This document shows, piece by piece, positions 44,764 through 54,795 of a stretch of DNA of 64,000 bases. The first letter of the stretch is position 1, and each line of letters begins with the position of its first letter. The position numbers and the translations under genes are program-made. The notes beneath the pieces were generated by a model that worked only from the letters and a program-made list of their open reading frames with translations, did not search any database and was not told the DNA's origin. Source of the stretch: Acinetobacter indicus CIP 110367 (lineage in GTDB: Bacteria; Pseudomonadota; Gammaproteobacteria; Pseudomonadales; Moraxellaceae); NCBI RefSeq assembly GCF_000488255.1, contig NZ_KI530754.1, positions 124,001 through 188,000 on the forward strand, written 5' to 3'.

Positions 44764-47142
44764 TTGGAAGCGCGCGTAATTGGTCTAGAAAAATTAGGGA
44801 AACACGACGTTGAGCTCGTAGGTGGGAAAAACTCATCTCTGGGCGAAATGATCAGCCATTTGTCTAATGCTGGCGTCTCTGTACCAGGTGGCTTTGCGAC
44901 AACGGCTCAAGCTTATCGTGAATTTCTCGAGCAAAGTGGCCTAAACGCTAAAATTCAAGCCGAGCTTAAAACGTTAAATGTAGATGACGTCAATGCTCTT
45001 GCTGAGACAGGCGCAAAAATCCGTCAATGGATTGTCGACACTCCGCTTACGGCAGAACTTGAAAAAGAAATCCGCGATGCTTTCGCAGAACTTTCTAACG
45101 GCAACCCTGACATCGCGGTTGCCGTTCGTTCATCTGCTACCGCAGAAGATTTGCCAGATGCTTCTTTCGCGGGCCAGCAGGAAACTTTCCTGAACATCCG
45201 TGGCATCGACAACGTCCTGATTGCCATTAAAGAAGTATTTGCCTCTTTGTACAACGACCGCGCAATTTCTTACCGTGTACACCAAAACTTTGACCATGAT
45301 GTTGTTGCCCTGTCTGCTGGCGTACAACGCATGGTGCGCTCAGAAACAGGTGCTGCAGGTGTAATGTTCACCCTGGATACAGAATCTGGTTTCCGTGATG
45401 CAGTCTTTATTACGGCTTCTTACGGTCTGGGTGAAATGGTAGTACAAGGTGCGGTTAACCCGGACGAATTCTATATCTCTAAGCCGCTGTTAAGAGCAGG
45501 TAAACACGCAGTTTTACGTCGTAACCTTGGTTCTAAACACCAGAAAATGATTTATGGTGAAGAAGGTGCGGCTGGTAAATCTGTGGTTGTGGTTGATGTT
45601 GAAAAAGCGGATCGTCAACAGTTCGCCTTAAATGATCACGAACTGCAAGAACTGGCAAAACAGGCGTTAATCATTGAAGAGCACTACGGTGCACCAATGG
45701 ACATCGAATGGGCCAAAGATGGTGATGACGGTTTAATTTATATTGTTCAGGCGCGTCCAGAAACAGTGAAAAGTCGTCAAAACGTGGGCACCATGGAACG
45801 TTACCTGCTGAAACAACGCGGCACTGTATTGTGTGAAGGCCGTTCAATTGGTCAGCGTATCGGTTCTGGTAAAGTCCGCATCGTAACCTCGATTAAAGAA
45901 ATGGACAAAGTCCAGGACGGTGATGTACTGGTTTCTGACATGACCGACCCGGATTGGGAACCAGTGATGAAACGTGCCGCTGCCATTGTCACGAACCGTG
46001 GTGGTCGTACCTGTCACGCCGCGATTATTGCGCGTGAATTAGGTGTTCCTGCAATTGTGGGTTGTGGTAATGCCACTGAAGTCTTGACTGACGGTCAGGA
46101 AGTGACAGTATCTTGTGCTGAAGGTGATACCGGTTTCATTTACGAAGGTGCTTTAGATTTTGAAGTACAACGTAACTCAATCGAGTCGATGCCTGCGCTG
46201 CCGTTCAAGATCATGATGAACGTGGGTAACCCGGACCGTGCGTTTGACTTCGCGCAAATTCCAAACGAAGGCATTGGCCTGGCACGTCTTGAGTTCATCA
46301 TTAACCGTATGATTGGTGTGCATCCAAAAGCACTACTGAATATTGACAGCTTGCCACGTGAAACACGTGCAGCCGTAATGGCACGTACTGCGGGTTATAC
46401 TTCTCCAGTTGAATTCTATGTGGAAAAACTGGTGGAAGGTATTTCAACGCTGGCAGCCGCGTTTGCAGACAAGCCAGTCATCGTGCGTATGTCTGACTTC
46501 AAATCAAACGAATATGCTAACCTGATTGGCGGTAAGTTATACGAGCCGGAAGAAGAAAACCCGATGCTGGGCTTCCGTGGTGCAAGCCGTTATGTATCAG
46601 ACAACTTCCGTGACTGCTTCGAGCTTGAATGTCGCGCACTGAAAAAAGTCCGTGATGAAATGGGCTTGACCAACGTACAAATCATGATTCCATTTGTACG
46701 TACTGTGGCTGAAGCGAAACGCGTGATGGAACTGCTGGCACAAAATGGCCTGAAACGTGGTGAAAATGGTCTGAAAGTGATCATGATGTGTGAATTACCA
46801 ACCAACGCCCTGTTGGCTGAGCAATTCCTTGAACACTTCGATGGCTTCTCAATCGGTTCAAACGACTTGACCCAGTTAACCCTTGGTTTAGACCGTGACT
46901 CAGGTATTGTTTCTCATCTGTTTGATGAACGTGATGCAGCGGTAAAAGCCCTGCTGTCGATGGCGATTCATGCTTGCCGTAAAGCCGGTAAATATGTCGG
47001 CATCTGTGGTCAAGGTCCTTCTGACCACCCTGACCTGGCAAAATGGCTGATGGAACAAGGGATTGAATCTGTATCGCTGAACCCAGACTCAGTATTAGAC
47101 ACCTGGTTCTTCCTTGCTGAAGAAAAAGCTCAACAAGCTTAA
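44764..47142 (+). CDS. ppsA: Phosphoenolpyruvate synthase
   Basis: A 792-residue enzyme that turns pyruvate and ATP into PEP, AMP and phosphate, the entry to gluconeogenesis. Domains in order: N-terminal ATP-grasp ([34 protein letters not shown]), the mobile phospho-His domain with [15 protein letters not shown], and the C-terminal PEP/pyruvate barrel with [16 protein letters not shown] and the catalytic Cys in GICGQGPSD. The start codon is TTG, with TGGAG about nine bases upstream; length and alignment agree. Divergent from ppsR. Confidence 0.98.
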   Translation: MEARVIGLEKLGKHDVELVGGKNSSLGEMISHLSNAGVSVPGGFATTAQAYREFLEQSGLNAKIQAELKTLNVDDVNALAETGAKIRQWIVDTPLTAELEKEIRDAFAELSNGNPDIAVAVRSSATAEDLPDASFAGQQETFLNIRGIDNVLIAIKEVFASLYNDRAISYRVHQNFDHDVVALSAGVQRMVRSETGAAGVMFTLDTESGFRDAVFITASYGLGEMVVQGAVNPDEFYISKPLLRAGKHAVLRRNLGSKHQKMIYGEEGAAGKSVVVVDVEKADRQQFALNDHELQELAKQALIIEEHYGAPMDIEWAKDGDDGLIYIVQARPETVKSRQNVGTMERYLLKQRGTVLCEGRSIGQRIGSGKVRIVTSIKEMDKVQDGDVLVSDMTDPDWEPVMKRAAAIVTNRGGRTCHAAIIARELGVPAIVGCGNATEVLTDGQEVTVSCAEGDTGFIYEGALDFEVQRNSIESMPALPFKIMMNVGNPDRAFDFAQIPNEGIGLARLEFIINRMIGVHPKALLNIDSLPRETRAAVMARTAGYTSPVEFYVEKLVEGISTLAAAFADKPVIVRMSDFKSNEYANLIGGKLYEPEEENPMLGFRGASRYVSDNFRDCFELECRALKKVRDEMGLTNVQIMIPFVRTVAEAKRVMELLAQNGLKRGENGLKVIMMCELPTNALLAEQFLEHFDGFSIGSNDLTQLTLGLDRDSGIVSHLFDERDAAVKALLSMAIHACRKAGKYVGICGQGPSDHPDLAKWLMEQGIESVSLNPDSVLDTWFFLAEEKAQQA

Positions 47143-47153
47143 TAAAACATGTT

Positions 47154-47183
47154 AAAAAAGACCCATTCATTGGGTCTTTTTTA
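47154..47183 (+). terminator. Terminator of ppsA
   Basis: AAAAAGACCCA / TGGGTCTTTTT hairpin with a short loop. Confidence 0.9.
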
Positions 47184-47208
47184 TTTATAGATTTGAGATT
47201 TAAACTTT

Positions 47209-48003
47209 ATGCAGATTTACTTGGCACGAAATAATCAACAAGCCGGTCCATATACCCTGGAGCAAGTAAACCAGATGCTTGCCAGCCAGCAAGTGTTACT
47301 GACAGATCTTGCATGGCATCAAGGGATGACAGAATGGAAAGCTTTAGGTGAGCTCACCCAAGGTAAACTTGTATATCAACCTGAAGGCTACGAGCCTGCG
47401 CCGGCCACACCAGAAGCATCACCGTTTCAGCAGCCACAGAATACCGCCAGCTATAACAATTCAAGCCTGAACCAGCCGCAAGCAAAAGCTGCTCAAACTG
47501 AACTGGCCTCTATCGGTACGCGTGCACTGGCGAAAATTATTGACCTGTTGCTGTGGTTACCGGCTGCCGCCATTCCATCTTTCTTTTTAACGCAGGACCA
47601 GTTTGGTCAACTGTCTGAACTGCAACAGAAAATGCAGTCAGCCACCAGCTCTGATCAGGCGGTGCAATTACAGTCGGAACTGTTTCGCCTGATTCCTGCC
47701 GATGCCTGGCAAATGATGGCCATTTACCTGTTGATTATGCTCGGGATTCAGGCGTTTCTGCTGGCCAAAAGTGGCCAGAGTATTGGTAAACGTTTAACCA
47801 AAATCAAGATTGTCGACGCTGAAGACCACAGCAAAGTAGGCCTGACCCGCGTGTTTGCGCTGCGTACCCTGGTTTTCATTATTTTGAATCTGTTATTCAT
47901 GCCATTTATTACAATTGCTGATTATATCTTCGCTTTGGGTGAAAAACGTCAGACCCTGCATGACAAACTGGCCAAAACCAAAGTCGTAAAGCAAGAAAAA
48001 TAA
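47209..48003 (+). CDS. GYF and RDD domain membrane protein
   Basis: A 264-residue protein. Residues 1-55 form a GYF_2-type domain (MQIYLARNNQQAGPYTLEQV with later WHQGMTEWKALGEL), followed by a Pro/Gln-rich linker and an RDD membrane domain starting near residue 103 (ASIGTRALAKIIDLLLWLPA) with three to four helices and the usual GQSIGKRLTKIKIVD segment. RDD proteins are poorly understood membrane proteins, some linked to ion transport. It starts about 25 bases after the ppsA terminator and has its own terminator. Confidence 0.9.
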   Translation: MQIYLARNNQQAGPYTLEQVNQMLASQQVLLTDLAWHQGMTEWKALGELTQGKLVYQPEGYEPAPATPEASPFQQPQNTASYNNSSLNQPQAKAAQTELASIGTRALAKIIDLLLWLPAAAIPSFFLTQDQFGQLSELQQKMQSATSSDQAVQLQSELFRLIPADAWQMMAIYLLIMLGIQAFLLAKSGQSIGKRLTKIKIVDAEDHSKVGLTRVFALRTLVFIILNLLFMPFITIADYIFALGEKRQTLHDKLAKTKVVKQEK

Positions 48004-48008
48004 AAGAT

Positions 48009-48042
48009 CAAAAAAAGGGATGAAATTTCATCCCTTTTTTAT
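48009..48042. terminator. Terminator of the RDD gene
   Basis: A near-perfect palindrome of 30 bases, AAAAAAGGGATGAAA mirrored by TTTCATCCCTTTTTT. Confidence 0.92.
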
Positions 48043-48192
48043 TCATTACATTGATATACAAATAAAAATATTTCGTAAAAAAGTTAATTCCGAGTGACAA
48101 AATCGGTTTTTATTACAATCCTTTAAAGGCGCTTTTTGAGTAGCTTAGTTTGTCGATATCAGGCATAATGCCCTACAACGTAGCGGTGTATC

Positions 48193-48237
48193 ATGATTGA
48201 CAAGGATTTTTGCGTCAAAAAAATACTTATCAATCAT
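48193..48237. promoter_or_regulatory. Long inverted repeat upstream of cyoA
   Basis: ATGATTGACAAG (48193-48204) and CTTATCAATCAT (48226-48237) pair over twelve positions with one mismatch. It lies just ahead of a consensus -10 box, so it is placed like an operator. Confidence 0.5.
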
Positions 48238-48244
48238 GCGACAC

Positions 48245-48250
48245 TATAAT
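48245..48250 (+). promoter_or_regulatory. Likely -10 box of the cyo operon
   Basis: A perfect TATAAT, about 50 bases upstream of the cyoA start. No matching -35 box is at normal spacing, which again hints at activator control. Confidence 0.45.
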
Positions 48251-48301
48251 CGCTATCCCATAATTAAATTAGGGAATGGGACTCTTCACCGAGGTTGTAA
48301 A

Positions 48302-49378
48302 ATGAGACAAACGATTTTAGCTGTATTGTCTTTATCTACGATGGCTGCACTCTTAACCGGGTGTGGCGGTGATATGGTACTTCTAAACTCGCAAGGTCCA
48401 GTTGCTGAAGGTCAATCGAACCTGATGATGACTGCGATCTACTTGATGCTATTAGTGGTGATTCCTTCAATCATCATGGCATTATGGTTTGGTTGGAAAT
48501 ATCGCGCATCAAATAAAGATGCAGACTATAAACCAACATGGGCACACTCTACTGCGATTGAAATCGTGGTTTGGGGTATCCCGGTTATTATTATTGGTAT
48601 TCTAGCTTGGTTAACTTGGTGGGGTTCCCACAAGTATGACCCATACCGTCCAATTGAGTCAGATAAGGCTCCATTAACTGTTCAGGTTATTGCTGAACAA
48701 TTCAAATGGATCTTCATCTACCCAGAACAGAACATTGCGACTGTTAACGAAATCCGCTTCCCAGAGCAAACGCCGGTAAGCCTTCGCTTAACATCCAACT
48801 TTACAATGAACTCGTTCTTTATCCCTGCATTGTCTGGTCAGATTTATGCAATGGCGGGTATGCAGACTCACCTAAACCTATTAGCGAACAGCACCGGTCA
48901 ATACCGCGGCTTCTCGTCTAACTACTCAGGTTACGGTTTCTCTCAAATGCGCTTCCTTGCTCACTCTGTAACTGAAGCCGATTTTGATCAATGGGTAACT
49001 GCGGTTAAAGCCGGACAAGGCACAACGATCAATCCTGAAGCTGTTCAAAAAACAGTTCTAGATCAAGCTGAATTTGCATCTTTACGTGACGGTAACCGTT
49101 CACAGAAACAAATTGATGCAATGGTTCGTAACGCGAAAACAGAACTAGAGAAAAAACTTGCTGCAACTGCTGAAGCAGAAGGTCCTTATAAGACTCAGCC
49201 ACATCCTGTGACTTATTACTCTTCTGTAGAGCAAGGCTTGTTTGAATCTGTGATCAATAAATACATGAGTAACTATCATGGTGCAGACCATTCAGCTCAA
49301 GCTGAAACTGCGCTTGAAGCGCCTGCTTCAGAAGCTCATGTAAACGTTGAACATGCGACTGCTTCTGTAGAGGAATAA
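48302..49378 (+). CDS. cyoA: Cytochrome bo3 ubiquinol oxidase subunit II
   Basis: A 358-residue lipoprotein subunit. The signal MRQTILAVLSLSTMAALLTGC ends in lipobox LTGC; two membrane helices follow (about residues 40-63 and 85-105), then the periplasmic cupredoxin fold without the CuA ligands, as expected for a quinol oxidase. The frame is open to 48197, but ATG 48302 after GAGG gives the right signal peptide. It contains a longer acidic-Ala C-terminal tail (after residue 330). First gene of cyoABCDE. Confidence 0.96.
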   Translation: MRQTILAVLSLSTMAALLTGCGGDMVLLNSQGPVAEGQSNLMMTAIYLMLLVVIPSIIMALWFGWKYRASNKDADYKPTWAHSTAIEIVVWGIPVIIIGILAWLTWWGSHKYDPYRPIESDKAPLTVQVIAEQFKWIFIYPEQNIATVNEIRFPEQTPVSLRLTSNFTMNSFFIPALSGQIYAMAGMQTHLNLLANSTGQYRGFSSNYSGYGFSQMRFLAHSVTEADFDQWVTAVKAGQGTTINPEAVQKTVLDQAEFASLRDGNRSQKQIDAMVRNAKTELEKKLAATAEAEGPYKTQPHPVTYYSSVEQGLFESVINKYMSNYHGADHSAQAETALEAPASEAHVNVEHATASVEE

Positions 49379-49381
49379 GAC

Positions 49382-51364
49382 ATGTTTGGTAAGTTAGGAC
49401 TAGATGCAATTCCGTACGATCCAATCGTACAGGCTACAGTTGTAATGATGATCCTGGGCGGTCTCGTTCTTGTTGCAGGTATTACCTACTTCAAGAAATG
49501 GGGTTACCTGTGGAATGAATGGTTCACATCTGTAGACCATAAAAAAATTGGTATCATGTATATCATCGTGTCTGTGGTCATGCTGCTGCGTGGTTTCGCC
49601 GATGCGATCATGATGCGTCTTCAGCAATTCCTTGCACGAGGTGGTGGCGAAGGTTATTTACACCCTGAGCACTACGACCAGATCTTCACCGCGCACGGTG
49701 TGATCATGATCTTCTTCGTGGCAATGGGTCTTGTAGTAGGCTTGATGAACATCTCTGTACCTTTACAGATTGGTGCTCGTGACGTTGCCTTCCCATTATT
49801 AAACTCTTTAAGCTTCTGGCTGTTCGCTGGTGCTGCGGGTCTGATGATGGTTTCACTTGCACTTGGTGAGTTCGCTGCAACAGGTTGGATGGCTTATCCT
49901 CCACTGTCAGGTATTGAATACTCTCCAGGCGTAGGTATGGACTACTACATCTGGGCATTACAGATCTCCGGTTTAGGTACGCTTCTAACGGGTGTTAACT
50001 TCTTCGTTACCATCATCAAGATGCGTGCGCCTGGCATGAAGTTAATGGACATGCCGATCTTTACCTGGACATCTTTATGTACAGCGGTACTGATCATTGC
50101 TGCGTTCCCTGTGTTAACTGCAACAATTGCAATGTTAACGCTTGACCGTTACTTCGGTTTCCACTTCTTTACAAACGACATGGGTGGTAGCCCAATGTTG
50201 TATGTAAACCTGATCTGGACTTGGGGTCACCCTGAAGTTTACATCTTGGTATTACCAGCATTTGGTATTTACTCAGAAGTTGTTGCGACGTTCTCTCGTA
50301 AAACGTTGTTCGGCTACAAATCAATGGTGTATGCAACTGTAGCAATTACTGTATTGTCTTTCGTTGTATGGGTTCACCACTTCTTTACCATGGGTGCAGG
50401 TGCCAACGTTAACGCGTTCTTCGGTATCATGACCATGATTATTGCGATCCCGACTGGTGTGAAAATCTTCTCTTGGTTATTCACCATGTACAAGGGTCGC
50501 ATCACCTACACAACTCCAATGCTGTGGACACTTGGCTTCCTGGTGACTTTCGGTATCGGTGGTTTAACAGGTGTATTAATGGCAGTTCCACCAGCGGACT
50601 TCCTGGTACACAACTCTTTATTCCTGATCGCTCACTTCCATAACGTAATTATTGGTGGTGTAGTATTCGCGATGTTCGCAGGTATCATTTTCTACTGGCC
50701 AAAAATGTTTGGTTGGAGACTGAATGAAACTTGGGGTAAAGCTGCATTCTGGTTCTGGTTCTTAGGTTTCTACTTTGCGTTCATGCCGCTGTATATCCTT
50801 GGTTTCATGGGTATGACGCGTCGTCTGAACACATATGACAACCCAGATTGGGACCCATATGTCATGATCGCGATGGTGGGTGCGGTAATGATTGCCATTG
50901 GTATTGCATGCTTCTTGATGCAAATCATTGTTGGCTTCTTGCAACGTAACCAGCGTCTTGATCACACTGGCGACCCTTGGGATGGCCGTACCCTTGAATG
51001 GGCGACTTCATCTCCTGCTCCGTTCTATAACTTTGCGCATCTTCCAAAGATCAATGGCATTGATACTTTCTGGACTGACAAAGAGAATGGCGTAGCTTAC
51101 GCGAAACCAGCGAAGTACGAAGACATCCACATGCCAACCAACCGTGCTGCGGGCTTTGTGATTGCTATGTTTATCACAGTAATGGGCTTTGCACTTATCT
51201 GGCACATCTGGTGGTTAGTAGTTGTAACGTTTATCGCGTCTATCATTTCGTTCATCGTGAGCTCGTTCACGAAGAAAGTGGACTACTATGTTCCTGCAGC
51301 AGAAGTAGAACGCATTGAAAACGAACGTTATGCCTTACTTGAAAAACACTTGAAGAAGGACTAA
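49382..51364 (+). CDS. cyoB: Cytochrome bo3 ubiquinol oxidase subunit I
   Basis: This 660-residue catalytic subunit reduces O2 to water and pumps protons. Haem and CuB ligand motifs are visible: the early His in [28 protein letters not shown] with the cross-linked His-Tyr, WVHHFFT (CuB pair), and [15 protein letters not shown] for the two haem His residues. About 15 membrane helices. It starts three bases after cyoA. Confidence 0.98.
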   Translation: MFGKLGLDAIPYDPIVQATVVMMILGGLVLVAGITYFKKWGYLWNEWFTSVDHKKIGIMYIIVSVVMLLRGFADAIMMRLQQFLARGGGEGYLHPEHYDQIFTAHGVIMIFFVAMGLVVGLMNISVPLQIGARDVAFPLLNSLSFWLFAGAAGLMMVSLALGEFAATGWMAYPPLSGIEYSPGVGMDYYIWALQISGLGTLLTGVNFFVTIIKMRAPGMKLMDMPIFTWTSLCTAVLIIAAFPVLTATIAMLTLDRYFGFHFFTNDMGGSPMLYVNLIWTWGHPEVYILVLPAFGIYSEVVATFSRKTLFGYKSMVYATVAITVLSFVVWVHHFFTMGAGANVNAFFGIMTMIIAIPTGVKIFSWLFTMYKGRITYTTPMLWTLGFLVTFGIGGLTGVLMAVPPADFLVHNSLFLIAHFHNVIIGGVVFAMFAGIIFYWPKMFGWRLNETWGKAAFWFWFLGFYFAFMPLYILGFMGMTRRLNTYDNPDWDPYVMIAMVGAVMIAIGIACFLMQIIVGFLQRNQRLDHTGDPWDGRTLEWATSSPAPFYNFAHLPKINGIDTFWTDKENGVAYAKPAKYEDIHMPTNRAAGFVIAMFITVMGFALIWHIWWLVVVTFIASIISFIVSSFTKKVDYYVPAAEVERIENERYALLEKHLKKD

Positions 51365-51368
51365 GACA

Positions 51369-51989
51369 ATGGCTGAGGTACTTCATCACGACAACCACGG
51401 ACACGATGAGCATCATCATCACGATGATACTGACATCACTGTCTTTGGTTTCTGGACTTACTTGATGAGTGACTTGATCATTTTCGGTACACTCTTCATT
51501 GCATTCGCTGTATTAAGCAGCCACGTTCCAGTTGGTACTCCAAGTGCAAAAGATCTTTTTGGCGAGTCTTTAGGTTTCGTTTTAACTGAAACCTTCGCCC
51601 TGCTGATCTCTTCAGTAACCTTTGGTTTTGCAGTTCTGGCTGCATACAAAAAAGATGTTGCTAAAGTTTTAACTTGGTTAGGCATCACATGGATCTTCGG
51701 TGCGATCTTTATTGGCATGGAACTATATGAGTTCAATCATTTAGTTCACGCTGGTCATGGCCCAAGCGTTAGTGCGTTCTTATCTGCGTTCTTTACTTTA
51801 GTTGGTACGCACGGTATTCACGTTACTTCTGGTCTGGTATGGATGATCGTGTTAATGATTCAAATCAAGAAATATGGTTTGACTCTACCTAACATGCGTC
51901 GTCTTGCTTGCCTAAGCTTGTTCTGGCACTTCCTTGACATCGTATGGATCTGTGTATTCAGCGTCGTTTACTTGATGGGAGTTCTATAA
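51369..51989 (+). CDS. cyoC: Cytochrome bo3 ubiquinol oxidase subunit III
   Basis: A 206-residue membrane subunit with five helices and the subunit III motifs [13 protein letters not shown] and [14 protein letters not shown]. The N-terminus is His- and Asp-rich ([15 protein letters not shown]). Its stop overlaps the cyoD start (TAATG), so translation is coupled. Confidence 0.97.
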   Translation: MAEVLHHDNHGHDEHHHHDDTDITVFGFWTYLMSDLIIFGTLFIAFAVLSSHVPVGTPSAKDLFGESLGFVLTETFALLISSVTFGFAVLAAYKKDVAKVLTWLGITWIFGAIFIGMELYEFNHLVHAGHGPSVSAFLSAFFTLVGTHGIHVTSGLVWMIVLMIQIKKYGLTLPNMRRLACLSLFWHFLDIVWICVFSVVYLMGVL

Positions 51990-52315
51990 TGGGTCACGAT
52001 CACAACGCTGCTGGCGCATCACACGGTAACTTCAAGCAGTACTCTGTTGGTTTTATCCTGTCTGTTATTTTAACCGTTATTCCTTTTGGTATGGTTATGG
52101 CAGGTGGTTTTAGCCGCGGTCTGCTGGTCACAGTTATTGCGATTACTGCGGTTGCTCAGGTTCTTGTACAGTTAGTTTACTTCCTGCACATGAACTCGTC
52201 TTCAGAACAACGCTGGAACGTGATTGCGTTTATTTATACAATCCTCTGTATCGCTATTCTGTTAGTCGGTTCAGTATGGATTATGAACTACCTTCACTAC
52301 AACATGATGATCTAA
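51989..52315 (+). CDS. cyoD: Cytochrome bo3 ubiquinol oxidase subunit IV
   Basis: A 109-residue protein with three membrane helices and the family segments SVGFILSVILTVIPFGMVM and QLVYFLHMNSSSEQRWN. ATG 51989 overlaps the cyoC stop. It helps CuB binding and assembly. Confidence 0.96.
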   Translation: MGHDHNAAGASHGNFKQYSVGFILSVILTVIPFGMVMAGGFSRGLLVTVIAITAVAQVLVQLVYFLHMNSSSEQRWNVIAFIYTILCIAILLVGSVWIMNYLHYNMMI

Positions 52316-52325
52316 ACTGGTTGTC

Positions 52326-53204
52326 ATGCTGAAAAAGTATTTATTCCTGACTAAGCCAGGAATTCTCTTCGGTAACTTCGTTACCACTTTGGGTGGCTAC
52401 TTTGTAGCCACTCAAGGTTCTGTAGATTTCCTTCTCCTGCTTCTTACCCTTCTGGGCACTACCCTGGTAGTGGCATCTGGATGTGTGGTTAATAACGTAA
52501 TTGACCAAGACATCGACCAAAAAATGCAACGTACACAAAATCGTGCGATGGTAAAAAAAACCATTTCAGTTCCGGTTGCTTTAGTGTTTGCTTTAGTGCT
52601 GGGTGTACTGGGTTTTAGCATTTTATGGTTTGGGGTAAATGCGTACGCTTTCCTTTTTGCCGTGATTGGTTTTGTAGTTTATGTCGGCTTTTATAGCTTA
52701 TGGACCAAACGCACCACCATTCATCAGACCATTATTGGTAGTATTTCGGGCGCAAGCCCACCGGTTATTGGTTATACTGCGGTTGCAAACCAGTTTGACC
52801 TGGCTGCCCTGCTTATTTTTCTGGGCTATGCACTGTGGCAAATGCCGCATTCCTGGGCGATTGCCATTTACCGCTTCGATGACTACAAAAATGCAGGTAT
52901 TCCAATTTTACCTGTGGCGCGTTCTGTGTATCGCACCAAAGTAGAGTCGCTAATTTATGTGATTCTGTTTACAGTGGTCATGAATGCCTTATTTGTATTT
53001 GGATATGCCAACTGGTTATATCTGCTGATTTTAAATGCCCTGTGTATTTACTGGCTGTACATTGCCATCCTCGGCTTTAAAGCAGAAAATGATCAGCTGT
53101 GGGCAAAACGCTTTTTCCTGTTCTCTGTAATTTTAATTACCGTGATCAGTTTAAGCTTCAGCATTACTGCGCAAGCTCCTGCAAATTCAATCATCCTCTT
53201 TTAA
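52326..53204 (+). CDS. cyoE: Haem O synthase (protohaem IX farnesyltransferase)
   Basis: A 292-residue UbiA-type prenyltransferase that makes haem O for CyoB. The first Asp-rich motif is NNVIDQDIDQKMQRTQNR (about residues 58-75) and the second region is YRFDDYKNAGIPILPVARS. Seven to nine membrane helices. Last gene of the cyo operon, ended by a perfect hairpin. Confidence 0.97.
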   Translation: MLKKYLFLTKPGILFGNFVTTLGGYFVATQGSVDFLLLLLTLLGTTLVVASGCVVNNVIDQDIDQKMQRTQNRAMVKKTISVPVALVFALVLGVLGFSILWFGVNAYAFLFAVIGFVVYVGFYSLWTKRTTIHQTIIGSISGASPPVIGYTAVANQFDLAALLIFLGYALWQMPHSWAIAIYRFDDYKNAGIPILPVARSVYRTKVESLIYVILFTVVMNALFVFGYANWLYLLILNALCIYWLYIAILGFKAENDQLWAKRFFLFSVILITVISLSFSITAQAPANSIILF

Positions 53205-53230
53205 AAGATAGAGCCCTCTCTATCTTTTAA
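53201..53230 (+). terminator. Terminator of the cyo operon
   Basis: TTAAAAGATAGAG and CTCTATCTTTTAA pair over thirteen bases with a four-base loop; overlaps the cyoE stop. Confidence 0.85.
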
Positions 53231-53469
53231 GATGGGACTCCCCTTCTAATTCCAGTTTTCTTTTCTTCGATCTCTTTTTCTGATTTATAGATACTTACTC
53301 TCTATTAGTAAGCTTATTACCATAATTCCCCCACCTCACTCTTTTGTTGAAATAAGTGATCAAGCTCTTTGTTCAATGGCTTGTATTTCGTTAGCAAAAG
53401 CACTAAAATTCACGCTTCGCAATTTTGCGACACAACCCTGGTTGTGACTCCTTGCTTCTGGCTATTTGG

Positions 53470-53501
53470 TCAGGGGCTGCATAAACCGTAAGGAGCTGAC
53501 A
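53470..53501 (+). promoter_or_regulatory. Possible S6:S18-binding leader of rpsF
   Basis: Just ahead of rpsF, GGCT and AGCT can pair around a loop that holds CCG, the signature of the rpsF leader motif known from many bacteria. The ribosome site AAGGAG is within the structure. The match is short, so this is tentative. Confidence 0.3.
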
Positions 53502-53891
53502 ATGCGTCACTACGAAATCGTACTTTTGGTACACCCAGACCAAAGCGATCAAGTTGTGGGTATGGTAGAACGTTACCTGACTCACATCAAAGAAGCTGAA
53601 GGTCAAATTCACCGTTTAGAAGATTGGGGCCGTCGTCAATTGGCTTACCCAATTAACAAAATTCACAAAGCGCACTACATTTTAATGAACGTTGAATGTG
53701 GTCAAACGACTCTTGATGAACTTGAAGAATTGTTCCGTTATAACGACGCGATCCTTCGTAGCTTAATCATCCGTCGTGAAAACGCTATCACTGAAGAGTC
53801 TTTACTGGCTAAGAGTGCTGAAGAAAAACGTGCGCGTAAAGCTCAACGTGAAGAAGCACAACAAGTTAACCAAGACTCTGCTGAAGCATAA
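53502..53891 (+). CDS. rpsF: 30S ribosomal protein S6
   Basis: A 129-residue S6 protein: [33 protein letters not shown] and the later [15 protein letters not shown] are typical. The C-terminal tail is charged ([15 protein letters not shown]). ATG 53502 follows AAGGAG; the open frame beginning at 53466 is too long. First gene of rpsF-rpsR-rplI. Confidence 0.98.
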   Translation: MRHYEIVLLVHPDQSDQVVGMVERYLTHIKEAEGQIHRLEDWGRRQLAYPINKIHKAHYILMNVECGQTTLDELEELFRYNDAILRSLIIRRENAITEESLLAKSAEEKRARKAQREEAQQVNQDSAEA

Positions 53892-53902
53892 GGAGAACAT
53901 CA

Positions 53903-54130
53903 ATGGCACGTTTTTACCGTCGTCGCAAGTTCTGCCGCTTTACAGCTGAGAACGTTACGTACATCGACTACAAAGATATCGATACTTTAAAACAGTACAT
54001 CACTGAAAACGGCAAGATCGTTCCTAGCCGTATTACAGGTACTAAAGCTCGTTACCAACGTCAATTAGCGCTTGCGATCAAACAAGCTCGCTACTTAGCG
54101 TTGATCCCTTACACTGACAATCATAAGTGA
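53903..54130 (+). CDS. rpsR: 30S ribosomal protein S18
   Basis: A 75-residue basic protein with the family pattern [20 protein letters not shown] and [18 protein letters not shown]. It binds next to S6 on the small subunit platform. It starts 11 bases after rpsF, with AAGGAG ahead of it. Confidence 0.98.
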   Translation: MARFYRRRKFCRFTAENVTYIDYKDIDTLKQYITENGKIVPSRITGTKARYQRQLALAIKQARYLALIPYTDNHK

Positions 54131-54139
54131 GGTTGAGCT

Positions 54140-54586
54140 GTGGATATTATCTTATTACAACGCATTAAAAACCTTGGTAAATTAGGCGATAAAGTATCAG
54201 TTAAAGCTGGTTACGGCCGTAACTTCCTTATCCCTCAAGGTAAAGCAGTTGCTGCGACTGAAGCAAACACTGCTGCTTTTGAAGCTCGTCGTGCTGAACT
54301 TGAGAAGCAAGAAGCTGAAGTATTGGCTGCTGCTCAAGCACGTGCTGACCAACTGAACGAAGTAAATATCGTAATCACTGCGAAAGCGGGTGACGAAGGT
54401 AAATTATTCGGTTCAATCGGTACTCGTGACATCGCTGACGCGTTAACGAACGCTGGTTTAGAAGTAGACCGTTCAGAAGTTCGTTTACCAAACGGTGCGC
54501 TTCGTCACACTGGTGAATTCAACATCGCAATCCAATTGCACCATGATGTTGTTGCTGAAGTTCTCGTTACTATCGTATCTGAGTAA
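54140..54586 (+). CDS. rplI: 50S ribosomal protein L9
   Basis: A 148-residue two-domain protein: [34 protein letters not shown], a central helix, and the C-terminal domain with [19 protein letters not shown] start at 54140, nine bases after rpsR. A terminator follows. Confidence 0.98.
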   Translation: MDIILLQRIKNLGKLGDKVSVKAGYGRNFLIPQGKAVAATEANTAAFEARRAELEKQEAEVLAAAQARADQLNEVNIVITAKAGDEGKLFGSIGTRDIADALTNAGLEVDRSEVRLPNGALRHTGEFNIAIQLHHDVVAEVLVTIVSE

Positions 54587-54599
54587 TTTCTCGCAAGAA

Positions 54600-54632
54600 A
54601 AAAGGGCATGCCTTGGCATGCTCTTTTTTTAT
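54600..54632 (+). terminator. Terminator of rpsF-rpsR-rplI
   Basis: AAAGGGCATGCC / GGCATGCTCTTT hairpin (one G-U pair) with T-run. Confidence 0.88.
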
Positions 54633-54795
54633 TTCTGTAAAAATCTCCTCACCTTTTTGTAAGCTATCCGTTCTTAAAATCTGCTCGCTTTTTTTGCCAG
54701 AGCGCGTATGATTTGTGGTTACACCGTTTATTGAATTCATGCTATAAGACCACCGGTTTTATTTGGTATTCATCGTATTAAAATCAGGGAATTAT

